The notes beneath the pieces were generated by a model. The model was not told where the DNA came from. It was given only the letters and a program-made list of their open reading frames with translations, and made no database searches. Below are positions 26,717 to 35,808 of a stretch of DNA of 45,313 nt, piece by piece; within the stretch, counting starts at the first letter, position 1, and each line of letters begins with the position of its first letter. The stretch comes from an uncultured Neomegalonema sp. (GTDB lineage: Bacteria; Pseudomonadota; Alphaproteobacteria; Rhodobacterales; Rhodobacteraceae), in assembly GCA_937928005.1 (NCBI GenBank), contig CALFVD010000107.1:1-45313 (forward strand). Reading direction: 5' to 3'. The position numbers were made by a program, and so were the translations under genes.

Positions 26717-27455
26717 ATCTATGAATTATGTGACATATTTCATAGATGGGTGAGGGGAGCGCATAATGTGTAGCGGGTAGGCTTTGATTCGGCGTCTCAA
26801 TGATCGGCGTGTTGTCTATCGAGACCCCTGCGCGGTGGCCGGGGATGCGGAACAGTCATTTTGGGCGGGGGGGGTGACTCTTTATCACTCATCTATGGAA
26901 TACGTCACATATTCCATAGATGGCGGAGATGTGTAGCGCGCGGTGCGCAGCGTGCAGCAGGTAGGCTTTGATCCAGCGCCTCAATGATCGGCGTGTTGTT
27001 CATTGAGACCTCGGCGCGGTGGCCGGGGCTGCGGAATAGCCATTTGGTGCGAAGGGGTAGCTCTTTATCATTCATCTATGGAATACGTTACATATTCCAT
27101 AGGTGGGTGAAGATGTGCAGCGCGCAGTGTGCAGCAGGTAGACCTCGATCCGGCGTCTCAATGATCGGCGTGTTGTCCATCGAGACCCCTGCGCGATGGC
27201 CGGGGCTGCGGAATAGTCAGTTGGTGCGAAGGGGTGACTCTTTATCACCTATCTATGGAATATGTGGCATATTTCATAGATAGATGAAGATGTGTAGCGC
27301 GCGATGTGCAGTAGGTAGGCCTTGATCCGGCGTCTCGATGATCGACGTGCTGTCCATCGAGACCCCGGCGCGTTGGCCGGGGATGCGGAACAGTCATTTG
27401 GTGCGAAGGGATAACCTTTCACTCTTATATGGAATATGTGGCATATTTCATAAAT
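26717..27455. repeat. Tandem array: four 174-183 bp units bounded by five 31-bp palindromes
   Basis: Palindromes P1-P5 start at 26717, 26891, 27074, 27251 and 27425. Each is 31 bp: a 12-bp arm (ATCTATGGAATA in P2-P4), a 7-bp spacer (CGTCACA, CGTTACA, TGTGGCA or TGTGACA) and the complementary arm. Every unit also holds a second inverted repeat, GTCTCRATG ... CATYGAGAC (26794, 26978, 27155, 27332), and a third, CCCCGGC-like ... GCCGGGG. Arm differences between units often keep pairing. The array fills most of the gene-free stretch 26653-27748. The last 290 bases before the next gene are not part of it and hold a TATAAT at 27698 without a well-spaced -35. No ORF spans the array. Confidence 0.9.
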
Positions 27456-27748
27456 AGATAGATATAAACTGTGCATTGGGCAGCGCAGCACGGCAATCGT
27501 GTGAAAGAATTTTTGCTGCCCCGCATTTGGATGGCCCCGCGCAACGGCGGAACCTCCTTGTGGAGGGGATCTACCCCAAAAGACAGGAGGTCCGGCATCT
27601 GCAAAGCGTCATGTCATGCCGCATTGCGTTCGGGACAGCATGATTTCTTCTTCAAGAGATTGCCGTGCATTACGCAGCGCGCGGTTGACTTTTTGCCTAT
27701 AATGCGTGTTGATGTTCGTGATTTGTTTTTCACGGAGATGCAACGCGA

Positions 27749-28378
27749 ATGGACTGGGACATCGTTATCGAGATCAATCGGAAGGTGCTGCTACGGTTCG
27801 TGGCGGCGCTGTTCGGTATGATCGGATGCGGTGAAACGGTTGCGCGCTGTGTGCATCGCGAGGTTTTGGCGACTTTGCTACTCGCTGAAGCGGCAACGCG
27901 GCGGTTGATTGCGATTGCGGCTATTGGGTTGGTGGTCGAGCCGCGTACGAAGCGGGATGCGCCGACCGGGGCGATTCCGAAAGGGTCGGGCAAGCGCGTG
28001 CCGCCTTTCGCGCTGTTCGATCCGCGCCGCTATGCGGGACCACCAAAACAACAGAAAACGCCGGGTTTTGGGCCGAATATCCGGGGCTTTGACGAGTTTG
28101 ATATCGCGCCACCGCGCCGGAATGTGGCTTCGCCAGATGATCCGGTTTCCGTGGCGCGATTGCGGCAACGGCTTGAAGCTTTGCGGGCGGCGTTGGAGGA
28201 TATTCCGGCGCAAGCAAAGCGGCTGGCGAGAAAGTTGGCGGCGATGGAGAGGCCCGTTCAGCCCATGCGTCCGGGGCGACCTCCGGGGTATAATGCGCGC
28301 GGGAAACGGCCCATTGATATCGTTTTGGCCGATTGCCAAGAATTAGCGCTGATGGCGCTGGCCGAAGTGCCGCCTTGA
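27749..28378 (+). CDS. Conserved-type hypothetical protein with Pro-rich middle
   Basis: 209 residues. GGAG lies 11 bases before the ATG at 27749. The N-terminal ~60 residues are helical and Leu/Ala-rich. A middle segment carries VPPFALFDPRRY and a Pro-rich spacer, and the C-terminal half is helical with VARLRQRLEALRAALEDIP and RLARKLAAMERP, then MRPGRPPGYNARGK. This layout resembles a family of uncharacterised alphaproteobacterial proteins I have seen, but I know no function. There is no signal peptide. Its neighbours are the repeat array upstream and a MITE downstream. Confidence 0.65.
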   Translation: MDWDIVIEINRKVLLRFVAALFGMIGCGETVARCVHREVLATLLLAEAATRRLIAIAAIGLVVEPRTKRDAPTGAIPKGSGKRVPPFALFDPRRYAGPPKQQKTPGFGPNIRGFDEFDIAPPRRNVASPDDPVSVARLRQRLEALRAALEDIPAQAKRLARKLAAMERPVQPMRPGRPPGYNARGKRPIDIVLADCQELALMALAEVPP

Positions 28379-28481
28379 GGGAGGCGCGCAGGTTTGGATG
28401 AAGGGCTGTCGCTGTGAGGCGGGGGGCGCTTTGGTGTGGGTGGAAGGTGGCCGTATAGAAGAGGCTGGTTTACACGCGTGC

Positions 28482-28575
28482 TAAAGCGAATTGCGATTAT
28501 CCTGAATCATCAAGCGCCATATTTTGCGCGGCTCTTGGCGTGAAATATGGCTCAGGTTTATCGCAAATGGCTATA
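28482..28575 (+). mobile_element. MITE type 1, copy C
   Basis: A complete 94-bp unit flanked by TA on both sides (GTGCTA ... TATAGTATG). The inner arms GCCATATTTTGCGC and GGCGTGAAATATGGC pair with one mismatch. It lies 103 bp past the hypothetical gene and 65 bp before the aminotransferase start, so it could influence that gene's leader or promoter. Confidence 0.88.
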
Positions 28576-28640
28576 GTATGATTCGTCCTTTCGTTCGGGC
28601 CACGCTCGCGGTAAGCATCGCCGCGAGAAAGGCCGTGTCC

Positions 28641-29885
28641 ATGAATACCGATTTCTACCGCGTCAAACGCCTACCCCCTTACGTCTTTGCGGAGGTGAAC
28701 CGCATGAAGGCGGACCTGCGCGCGGATGGGCATGACGTCATCGATTTCGGCATGGGCAACCCGGATATGGATACGCCCGCGCATATCGTCGAAAAGCTGA
28801 TCGAAACGGTGCAACGGCCTCGCACGCATCGCTATTCGGCATCGGCGGGCATACCGGGGCTGCGCAAGGCTCAGGCGGGATATTACGAGCGGCGTTTCGG
28901 TGTGACGCTCGACCCGGATACGGAGGTTGTGGCAACGCTTGGCTCAAAGGAAGGGCTGGCGAATTTGGCGGCGGCGATTTCGGCCCCCGGCGATGTGATC
29001 CTCGCGCCGAATCCCAGTTATCCAATCCATGCCTTCGGCTTTATGATTGCAGGCGGCACCTTGCGGCATATTCCCGTGCCGATGACGGGGGAACAGACTT
29101 TCGACGGGGCGGAATATATCCGCACGCTCGACCGGGCCGTGCGCCATTCGGTGCCTAAACCGGCGGCAATCGTGGTCAACTTTCCATCCAACCCTACCGC
29201 CCTCGTCTGTGACCTCGATTTCTATCGAGAATTGGTCGCTTTCGCAAAGAAGCATGAGATCTGGCTACTCTCCGATGTCGCCTATGCGGAGATGTATTAC
29301 GACGGCAACCCACCCCATTCCATTCTCGAAGTACCGGGGGCCATTGATGTAGCAGTGGAATTCACTTCGCTATCGAAGACCTATGCGATGCCAGGATGGC
29401 GGATGGGGTTTGCCGTGGGTAATCACCACCTGATCGGCGCGCTGACGCGGATCAAAAGCTATCTGGATTACGGCGCATTCACGCCAATACAGGTCGCCGC
29501 CGCCACCGCGCTGAACGGGCCACAGGATTGTATCGAGGAAATCCGGGGCATCTACCGTGAGCGGCGCGACGTGATGGTCGAGGCGATGGGGCGCGCTGGC
29601 TGGGATATTCCCGCCCCGCCCGCGACGATGTTCGCATGGTCGAAGGTGCCCGCGCCGTTCGACCGGCTCGGGTCGATGGGATTTGCAAAGCTGCTGTTGC
29701 AAGAGGCCGATGTGGCCGTCTCGCCGGGGGTCGGTTTTGGGGAATACGGCGAGGGCTACGTGCGGCTGGCCCTCGTGGAGAATGAACAGCGCATTCGTCA
29801 GGCCGCGCGCGGCGTGCGGCGCATTATGGATGATGCAGAGAACATGGTGGGCCGGTATCTCGCTTCGGCGGAGGCAGCGGAATGA
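28641..29885 (+). CDS. PLP-dependent class I/II aminotransferase (AlaC / LL-DAP-aminotransferase-like)
   Basis: 414 residues from the ATG at 28641, preceded by GAGAAAGG. Upstream in-frame starts reach into the MITE and are unlikely. Fold-type I motifs are present: the GMGNPDMDTPAHIV N-terminal loop, NPSYPIHAFG, the PLP-phosphate and ring-binding region VVNFPSNPTA and LSDVAYAEM, and the Schiff-base Lys246 in SLSKTYAMPGWRMGF. The sequence fits the group annotated as LL-diaminopimelate aminotransferase or glutamate-pyruvate aminotransferase AlaC; exact substrates are uncertain. It leads the lysE-hom-glpX-recJ run and overlaps lysE by 4 bases. Proximity to hom is consistent with aspartate-family amino-acid metabolism. 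Confidence 0.9.
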   Translation: MNTDFYRVKRLPPYVFAEVNRMKADLRADGHDVIDFGMGNPDMDTPAHIVEKLIETVQRPRTHRYSASAGIPGLRKAQAGYYERRFGVTLDPDTEVVATLGSKEGLANLAAAISAPGDVILAPNPSYPIHAFGFMIAGGTLRHIPVPMTGEQTFDGAEYIRTLDRAVRHSVPKPAAIVVNFPSNPTALVCDLDFYRELVAFAKKHEIWLLSDVAYAEMYYDGNPPHSILEVPGAIDVAVEFTSLSKTYAMPGWRMGFAVGNHHLIGALTRIKSYLDYGAFTPIQVAAATALNGPQDCIEEIRGIYRERRDVMVEAMGRAGWDIPAPPATMFAWSKVPAPFDRLGSMGFAKLLLQEADVAVSPGVGFGEYGEGYVRLALVENEQRIRQAARGVRRIMDDAENMVGRYLASAEAAE

Positions 29886-30532
29886 TGGAAGGATCAGTTC
29901 TCATCGGCGTCCTCATGGCTTGGTCGGTCATTGCTATCGGCGCAAGCAGCCCCGGCCCAGCGGTCATGGCCATTATCGGCACGGCGCTGGAACGCGGACG
30001 CGGCCCCGCCACAATCCTCGCGCTTGGCGTCATCTCGGGTTCCGCCATCTGGGGAACGCTCGCGGCGGCGGGGTTGGCGACGGTGCTGGCACGCTATGGG
30101 CAGGCGTTGATCGTGCTCAAAGTCATCGGCGGATTGTACCTGCTGTGGTTCGCATGGCGGTCATTGCGCACGGCGCGTAGCGATGCACCGCCTCCACGCG
30201 CCACGGGGATCACGGCACGGGGAACCGGTCGGACGTGGTGGACCGGTCTGGCAATCCACTTGACCAATCCGAAGGGCGTCTTTGGCTGGATGGCAACCAT
30301 CGCCGTCGGCATGACGCCCGATACGCCCGGTTGGGTCGTCATTATCATTGTGGTGGGAGGCGTCACGATTTCCGCCTTTTTCCACGTTGGTTACGCCCTG
30401 CTCTTCTCGACGGAGCGGGCCGCGCAGCTTTATGAACGTGCGCGCCGCCCGATCCAGTATGCTTTTGCCGCCGTGTTCGGCGTGGCCGGTTTGCACCTGC
30501 TGAAAGCCCCCTTGGAAAGGACGACACCATGA
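29882..30532 (+). CDS. LysE/RhtB-family amino-acid exporter
   Basis: 216 residues with six hydrophobic segments and the N-terminal family motif SPGPAVMAIIGTALERGRG. A further conserved stretch is LTNPKGVFGWMA. These proteins export amino acids such as lysine, homoserine or threonine. It overlaps the aminotransferase stop (ATGA) and the next gene, hom, by 4 bases each, so all three are translationally coupled. Position before homoserine dehydrogenase makes homoserine/threonine efflux plausible, but that is inference. Confidence 0.88.
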   Translation: MMEGSVLIGVLMAWSVIAIGASSPGPAVMAIIGTALERGRGPATILALGVISGSAIWGTLAAAGLATVLARYGQALIVLKVIGGLYLLWFAWRSLRTARSDAPPPRATGITARGTGRTWWTGLAIHLTNPKGVFGWMATIAVGMTPDTPGWVVIIIVVGGVTISAFFHVGYALLFSTERAAQLYERARRPIQYAFAAVFGVAGLHLLKAPLERTTP

Positions 30533-31827
30533 ATGACGCAGACCCCCTCAAGATCGGCATCGCAGGATTGGGCACCGTGGGTGCATCAACCTTGCGATAT
30601 CTCGTTGACGAGAATGCGCGGATCGCCGCGCGGTCGGGTCGGGGGCTGATGGTCACGGCAATTGTTGCGCGTGACCGGGCCAAGGATCGGGGGGTCGATA
30701 CGTCCGGTATGCGCTGGTTCGATGATCCGGTGGCCATGGCCAAGGATGATGGAATCGATATCTATATCGAGCTGATCGGTGGGGCCGATGGCGTGGCCAA
30801 GGCCAGCGTTGAGGCGGCGCTATCAGCGGGCAAGCCAGTCATCACGGCAAATAAGGCATTGCTAGCCCATCACGGGGCGGCGCTTGCAAAACTTGCGGAA
30901 GATACGCCCGGTGCATCGCTGCATTTCGAGGCGGCGGTGGCGGGGGGCATCCCTGCGGTCAAGGCACTGCGCGAAGGGTTGGCCGGGAACGGGGTTACGC
31001 GGGTTAGTGGTATCCTAAACGGCACCTGCAATTACATCCTGACCGAGATGGAAGAGACGGGTGCGGCCTTTGGCGATGTGCTGCTGGATGCGCAAAAACT
31101 GGGCTATGCAGAGACAGACCCGACGGCGGATGTGGGCGGGTTTGATGCTGCGCATAAGCTGGCCATCATGGCCGCCATCGCTTTCGGGCGGCAGATCGAT
31201 TTTGCGGGCGTCGAGATCGAGGGGATCGAGGCCGTCTCGGCGGAGGATATCGTGGCGGCGGCAGATATGGGCTATCGCATCCGCCTGATCGGCATGGCGG
31301 AGCGGACGACCAAGGGTGTGTCACAACGGATGCGCCCCTGCCTGACGCCGACCGACTCGCCGCTGGGGGCTATCGAAGGGGTCACGAATGCCGTGATGCT
31401 GGAAGGGGACGCCATCGGCGCGACCGTGCTGACCGGTCCCGGCGCGGGGGGCGGGCCGACCGCAAGTGCGGTACTGGCCGATATCGTGGACGTTGCGCGC
31501 GGGAATACGCCGCCGACCTTCGGCATCGCTTGCGCTGATCTTTCACCCGCCGGTGACGGGGTCGATACGGGCGATGAGGGCGCGTTCTACCTGCGCGTCA
31601 CATTGGATGACCGGCCCGGGACACTGGCGGAAATCGCGGCGGCGCTGGGCGAGGAAGGCGTGTCGATCCACCGGATGCGCCAGCATGACCATGTGGGCAA
31701 TGCCGCCCCTGTGACCATCGTTACCCATGCCTGTGAGCTGACCGCAATCACAAAGGCCAAGGAGCGTATCGCCGCCCTGCCCGCTTCAGTCGCGCCGCCC
31801 GTCTCTATGCGGATCGTCGAAAGCTGA
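30529..31827 (+). CDS. hom: Homoserine dehydrogenase
   Basis: Reduces aspartate semialdehyde to homoserine, the branch point to threonine and methionine. The 432 residues contain the NAD(P)-binding motif GIAGLGTVGAST (about 10-21), the catalytic core with NGTCNYILTEM and YAETDPTADVGGFDAAHKL, and a C-terminal ACT domain (about 350-425: FYLRVTLDDRPGTLAEIA) for end-product inhibition. AAAGGA precedes the ATG. It is coupled to lysE and followed by glpX after 67 bp. Confidence 0.96.
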   Translation: MNDADPLKIGIAGLGTVGASTLRYLVDENARIAARSGRGLMVTAIVARDRAKDRGVDTSGMRWFDDPVAMAKDDGIDIYIELIGGADGVAKASVEAALSAGKPVITANKALLAHHGAALAKLAEDTPGASLHFEAAVAGGIPAVKALREGLAGNGVTRVSGILNGTCNYILTEMEETGAAFGDVLLDAQKLGYAETDPTADVGGFDAAHKLAIMAAIAFGRQIDFAGVEIEGIEAVSAEDIVAAADMGYRIRLIGMAERTTKGVSQRMRPCLTPTDSPLGAIEGVTNAVMLEGDAIGATVLTGPGAGGGPTASAVLADIVDVARGNTPPTFGIACADLSPAGDGVDTGDEGAFYLRVTLDDRPGTLAEIAAALGEEGVSIHRMRQHDHVGNAAPVTIVTHACELTAITKAKERIAALPASVAPPVSMRIVES

Positions 31828-31894
31828 GATTGCATTGAGGCGCATTTTAGTCGATGAACCGCAGAAGTCCCCATTTTACCCGAACGGATAGTCA

Positions 31895-32878
31895 ATGCCC
31901 ACCTATACGCCCGAATACGAGTTCAAGGATCGGATGCTGTCGCTGGGCCTTGCCCGCGTGTCAGAGGCCGCCGCCATCGCTTCGGCAAAGCTGATCGGGC
32001 GCGGTGATGAAAAAGCCGCTGATCAGGCCGCCGTCGATGCGATGCGGACCCAACTCAACATGTTGGAAATTCGGGGTGTGGTGGTCATCGGCGAGGGCGA
32101 GCGCGATGAAGCACCCATGCTCTATATCGGTGAAGAGGTCGGTGCGGGCGGGTCGGACGCGCCAGAGGTCGATATCGCCCTCGATCCGCTGGAAGGGACA
32201 ACCTTGACGGCGAAAGCCATGCCGAACGCGCTGGCCGTGATCTCGATGGGCGCGCGCGGGTCGATGCTGCACGCGCCGGACGTCTATATGGATAAACTGG
32301 CCATTGGGCCGGGTTTCGAGGACGGTATCGTCACCCTCGATATGTCACCAACCCAGCGAATCGAGGCGCTGGCGAAGGCGAAGGGGGTAAAACCATCGGA
32401 TATCACCGTCTGTATGCTGGAGCGTCCACGCCATAACGATATGCTGCTGGAGCTGCGCAAAACGGGCGCGAGCATCCGGCTGATCACCGATGGCGACGTG
32501 GCCGGGGTGATCCATTGTGCCGAACCTGAGGTGACGGGCATCGATATTTATATGGGGTCGGGCGGCGCACCAGAGGGCGTTTTGGCGGCATCGGCGCTGA
32601 AATGCATGGGGGGTCAGATTCAGGGCCGCCTGATGTTCCGTAACGATGACGAACGCGGGCGCGCGGCCAAGGCGGGCATCACCGATCTGGACAAAATCTA
32701 CACCCGCGACGACATGGTACAGGGCGATGTAATCTTTGCCGCGACCGGCGTGACGGATGGATCTATAGTCCGTGGACTGCGCCGCGTTGGCGGTTATATT
32801 GAAACCGAGACGATGCTCATGCGCTCGCGCACGGGTAGCCTACGCCGTCTTATCTACCGGAACCCGATCAAGGACTGA
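31895..32878 (+). CDS. glpX: Class II fructose-1,6-bisphosphatase (GlpX)
   Basis: Hydrolyses fructose 1,6-bisphosphate to fructose 6-phosphate in gluconeogenesis. The 327 residues match GlpX. The metal-binding motifs are GEGERDEAPM and DPLEGTTLTAKAMPNA, followed by SMLHAPDVYMDKLA and the late GGAPEGVLAASALKCMGGQI. The start at 31895 is ATG with a GGATA 9 bases upstream. It sits in the hom-glpX-recJ order common in alphaproteobacteria. Confidence 0.95.
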   Translation: MPTYTPEYEFKDRMLSLGLARVSEAAAIASAKLIGRGDEKAADQAAVDAMRTQLNMLEIRGVVVIGEGERDEAPMLYIGEEVGAGGSDAPEVDIALDPLEGTTLTAKAMPNALAVISMGARGSMLHAPDVYMDKLAIGPGFEDGIVTLDMSPTQRIEALAKAKGVKPSDITVCMLERPRHNDMLLELRKTGASIRLITDGDVAGVIHCAEPEVTGIDIYMGSGGAPEGVLAASALKCMGGQIQGRLMFRNDDERGRAAKAGITDLDKIYTRDDMVQGDVIFAATGVTDGSIVRGLRRVGGYIETETMLMRSRTGSLRRLIYRNPIKD

Positions 32879-32883
32879 AATCT

Positions 32884-33033
32884 ATGACTCTGCTCGGCTT
32901 TCTATGGTTTATCCTCGCCATCCTCGGCGCATTCATTCTTGGCATCCTTGTGGGCCGTTTCTGGGATGGAAAACTGATTGTGGACGGCGAGGTTGTGGGC
33001 GGCCATCATGCTGCGGATGACGGGCACCACTGA
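32884..33033 (+). CDS. Small single-pass membrane protein, 49 residues
   Basis: An ORF starting 5 bases after the glpX stop. It encodes one hydrophobic segment (LLGFLWFILAILGAFILGIL) followed by GRFWDGKLIVDGEVVGGHHA and a His-rich end. There is no strong ribosome-binding site, but the glpX stop is close enough for translational coupling. The composition is clearly membrane-protein-like and not typical of random frames. Function unknown. Confidence 0.55.
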   Translation: MTLLGFLWFILAILGAFILGILVGRFWDGKLIVDGEVVGGHHAADDGHH

Positions 33034-33178
33034 TCCCTATCGACCATCATACTCCACACTCGTTTCGCGCAAGTGTCGGGGTATTCACCCATCGGCACAT
33101 CCCGCCATTTCATCGAATATCCGCTTTCGCGGGACGTCCCGCTCAAGTGACCGGGCGGTGGGAAAATTTGTAGGGTGG

Positions 33179-33200
33179 ATACCTCGCCTGCGCGGGGTAT
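33179..33200. repeat. Degenerate palindromic repeat at the recJ start
   Basis: ATACCTCGCCTGCGCGGGGTAT is an imperfect palindrome related to the ATTCCCGCGCAGGCGGGAAT repeat at 1919. It ends over the in-frame ATG at 33199, so this ATG may belong to repeat sequence and not be the real recJ start. A separate perfect palindrome, GCGGGACGTCCCGC, lies at 33129-33142. Confidence 0.55.
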
Positions 33201-33210
33201 GACGATATTT

Positions 33211-34971
33211 ATGGATACGACCATCAACTCCCCTCTCTCCTTAACCGGACGCCCTTGGCAGATGCCCGATGCTGCCGTGGAGCGGGCCGGTCTGGCGATT
33301 GCGCAGCGGCATGGTTTGCCGGAAATCGTGGGCCGCGTGCTGGCGATCCGAGGGGTGGAGATCGAGGAAGCGCAGGCATATCTGGCCCCAACCCTGCGCG
33401 ATATGATGCCAAACCCATCATCCCTATCAGATATGGACGTTGCCGCCGAGCGGTTGGCAAGGGCCGTTCGGGACGGTGAGAGGATCGGATTGTTCGGCGA
33501 TTACGATGTGGATGGCGGGGCGTCGGTGGCGTTGGTGCAGCGTTGGCTGGGCAGCATGGGGCGCGAAGCGCGCGTGCATATCCCCGACCGGATCGACGAA
33601 GGCTATGGCCCAAATGATCCGGCGATGCAGGCGCTTGCCAGAGATTGCCCACTGATCATCTGTCTCGATTGCGGCACCCTCAGCCACGGGCCGATTGCGG
33701 CGGCGCGTGAGGCGGGGGCGGATGTGATCGTCGCGGATCATCACATCGCGGGGGAAACACTGCCAGATTGTACCGGGATCGTGAACCCAAACCGGCATGA
33801 CGACGAATCCGGTCTAGGCCAGCTTTGCGCGGCGGGGGTCGCATTTTTGCTGCTGGCGGCAACAAATCGCGCGCTGCGGCCTGATTTTCCGGGGGGTAAG
33901 GAGCCAGATTTGCGGCAATGGCTCGATCTGGTTGCATTAGCCACGGTAGCCGATGTTGCGCCGCTGAAAGGGCTGAACCGGGCCTTTGTGCGGCAAGGCT
34001 TACAAGTCATGCGCCAGCGCAAGAATGCGGGCATCCGGGCGCTGGCCGATGTGGCCAAAATGGATACCGCGCCAACGCCGTTCCATTTGGGATTCTTACT
34101 CGGCCCGCGCGTCAATGCGGGCGGGCGGATCGGCAAGGCGGATATGGGCGCGCGGCTGCTGGCCTGCGACGATGCACAGGAAGCGGCGGGGCTGGCCGCG
34201 CAACTAGACGAATATAACCGCGACCGGCGCGAGATCGAAACGCAGGTACTATTGGCCGCGACCGAACAGGTCGAAGCGCGCGGCGTGACTGGCGGGCTGG
34301 TCTGGGCGGCGGATGAAGGATGGCATCCCGGTGTGGTCGGGATCGTGGCGAGCCGGTTGAAGGAGACGTTCAATCGGCCCGCTATCGTAATCGGCCTTGA
34401 TGATGATGGGATCGGCAAGGGATCTGGGCGGTCGGTATCGGGCGTTGATCTGGGGCGAACAATCCACGGCTGCGTGCAGGCAGGGTTACTGCTGAAAGGT
34501 GGTGGGCATAAGATGGCAGCGGGGCTGACGGTGGCGCGCGAGTCGCTGGAAGAGGCGATGGACTGGCTAGACGCAGCACTGTGCAAGCAAGGCTCCGACC
34601 GGATCGGGCCGCGCACCCTGATGTTGGATGGATCGTTGTCGCCGCGCGGGGCAACGCTGGACCTGTGCGAGATGCTGGAGCAGGCTGGACCATTCGGGGC
34701 CGGAGCGCCCGCGCCACGCTTTGCTTTTCCAAATGTACGGGTTGAACGCGCAAGAGAGGTTGGCACAGGGCATTTTGCCTGTACGATATCCGATGGAACA
34801 ACCCGAATGGACGCAATTGCGTTTCGAGCTTTTGAAACGGAACTAGGACCAGCTATGATGCAGAATGCGGGGCGAACCCTGACTGTGGCAGGGCGTATTC
34901 AAATCGATGAGTGGCAGGGGCGCAGGAAACCCAAACTGTTCTTGGAAGACGCGATGGTAGCTACGCATTAA
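33211..34971 (+). CDS. recJ: Single-stranded-DNA-specific exonuclease RecJ
   Basis: A 5'-3' exonuclease of recombination and base-excision/mismatch repair. From the ATG at 33211 it has 586 residues. DHH-family motifs are GDYDVDGGAS (Asp97 onward), CLDCGT, VVADHHIAGE (DHH at 176-178) and the later GWHPGVVGIVASRL. The DHHA1 motif is KGGGHKMAAGLTVA. An OB-fold near the C-terminus ends GRIQIDEWQGRRKPKLF. ATG at 33199 and GTG at 33175 are alternatives that overlap a palindromic repeat. The third DHH motif reads DCGTLSHGPI, where many RecJ proteins have a different residue after the CG, but the metal ligands seem intact. Confidence 0.95.
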   Translation: MDTTINSPLSLTGRPWQMPDAAVERAGLAIAQRHGLPEIVGRVLAIRGVEIEEAQAYLAPTLRDMMPNPSSLSDMDVAAERLARAVRDGERIGLFGDYDVDGGASVALVQRWLGSMGREARVHIPDRIDEGYGPNDPAMQALARDCPLIICLDCGTLSHGPIAAAREAGADVIVADHHIAGETLPDCTGIVNPNRHDDESGLGQLCAAGVAFLLLAATNRALRPDFPGGKEPDLRQWLDLVALATVADVAPLKGLNRAFVRQGLQVMRQRKNAGIRALADVAKMDTAPTPFHLGFLLGPRVNAGGRIGKADMGARLLACDDAQEAAGLAAQLDEYNRDRREIETQVLLAATEQVEARGVTGGLVWAADEGWHPGVVGIVASRLKETFNRPAIVIGLDDDGIGKGSGRSVSGVDLGRTIHGCVQAGLLLKGGGHKMAAGLTVARESLEEAMDWLDAALCKQGSDRIGPRTLMLDGSLSPRGATLDLCEMLEQAGPFGAGAPAPRFAFPNVRVERAREVGTGHFACTISDGTTRMDAIAFRAFETELGPAMMQNAGRTLTVAGRIQIDEWQGRRKPKLFLEDAMVATH

Positions 34972-35073
34972 ACGTATCCCTAGCCTTCGCACCGGAGTCT
35001 CGACGTGTATCAAGCTAACCTGCAAACCCCGGCTTAAAGTCGAGGATGCAGGAAGGGAGAATGAGGGACTGGC

Positions 35074-35805
35074 ATGACAAAGACAATCCTGATTACCGGC
35101 GGCAGTCGGGGCATCGGGCGGGCGACCGCCCTGCTCTGCGCGGCAAAAGGCTGGAACGTCGCAATCAACTACGCGCATAACGAGGCGGCAGCGGCGGACA
35201 CGCTGGCCGAGGTCGAGGCGGCGGGCGCCGCAGGCTTCACAATGCAAGGCGATGTGCGGGACGAAATGGCGATGATCACGTTGTTCGACCGAACGGTGGC
35301 AACCTTCAGCAATATCGACGGCGTCGTTAATAATGCAGGGATCGTCGCCCCAAAATCAACCGTCACCGAGATGAGCGTCGAACGGATGCGCCGGGTATTC
35401 GACACTAATATTCTGGGCGCTTATATCGTTGCGCGAGAAGCGGCACGACGGCTAAGCAACGGTGGCAGCATCGTCAACGTATCGAGCGCCGCCGCGCGGC
35501 TAGGCTCGGCGTTTGAGTATGTCGATTACGCGGGGTCAAAAGGGGCCGTCGATACAATGACGACCGGCCTATCGCTGGAATTGGCGGCGAGCGGCGTGCG
35601 GGTTAATGCAGTGCGCCCCGGCCTGATAGAGACGGATATCCATGCAAGCGGCGGCCAGCCGGATCGCGCCGAACGGGTGGGATCGCGAATGCCCCTGGGC
35701 CGCGCAGGCACGGCGGATGAAGTTGCGAACACGATTATCTGGCTACTGAGCGACGAAGCGTCGTATGTTACCGGAGCATTTCTCGATGTCAGCGGAGGGC
35801 GCTAG
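35074..35805 (+). CDS. Short-chain dehydrogenase/reductase
   Basis: 243 residues of the classical SDR family (FabG/glucose-dehydrogenase-like). The cofactor motif is TGGSRGIG near residues 8-15, NNAG lies near 86, and the catalytic Ser and YAGSK (Tyr-x-x-x-Lys) lie near 138-155. It ends GAFLDVSGGR. It is an NAD(P)H-dependent oxidoreductase with unknown substrate. GAGGG precedes the ATG. Only 3 bases separate it from the VOC gene, so the two are probably one operon. Confidence 0.92.
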   Translation: MTKTILITGGSRGIGRATALLCAAKGWNVAINYAHNEAAAADTLAEVEAAGAAGFTMQGDVRDEMAMITLFDRTVATFSNIDGVVNNAGIVAPKSTVTEMSVERMRRVFDTNILGAYIVAREAARRLSNGGSIVNVSSAAARLGSAFEYVDYAGSKGAVDTMTTGLSLELAASGVRVNAVRPGLIETDIHASGGQPDRAERVGSRMPLGRAGTADEVANTIIWLLSDEASYVTGAFLDVSGGR

Positions 35806-35808
35806 ATT

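Noticed and set aside
26984-27283. ORF of 99 codons across two units of the array, with repeated protein-like text
   Set aside because: The array units are multiples of three, which makes repeats look coding, but other units have in-frame stops (TGA near 26969, frame change in unit 1) and the opposite strand gives similar text because of the palindromes.
26717-27455. CRISPR array
   Set aside because: The 31-bp palindromes recur regularly, but the intervals are 143-152 bp long and homologous to each other, so there are no unique spacers, and no cas genes are present.
27684-27703. Sigma-70 promoter TTGACT ... TATAAT before the hypothetical gene
   Set aside because: The two boxes are only 8 bases apart, too close for a normal promoter pair; the TATAAT alone is weak evidence.
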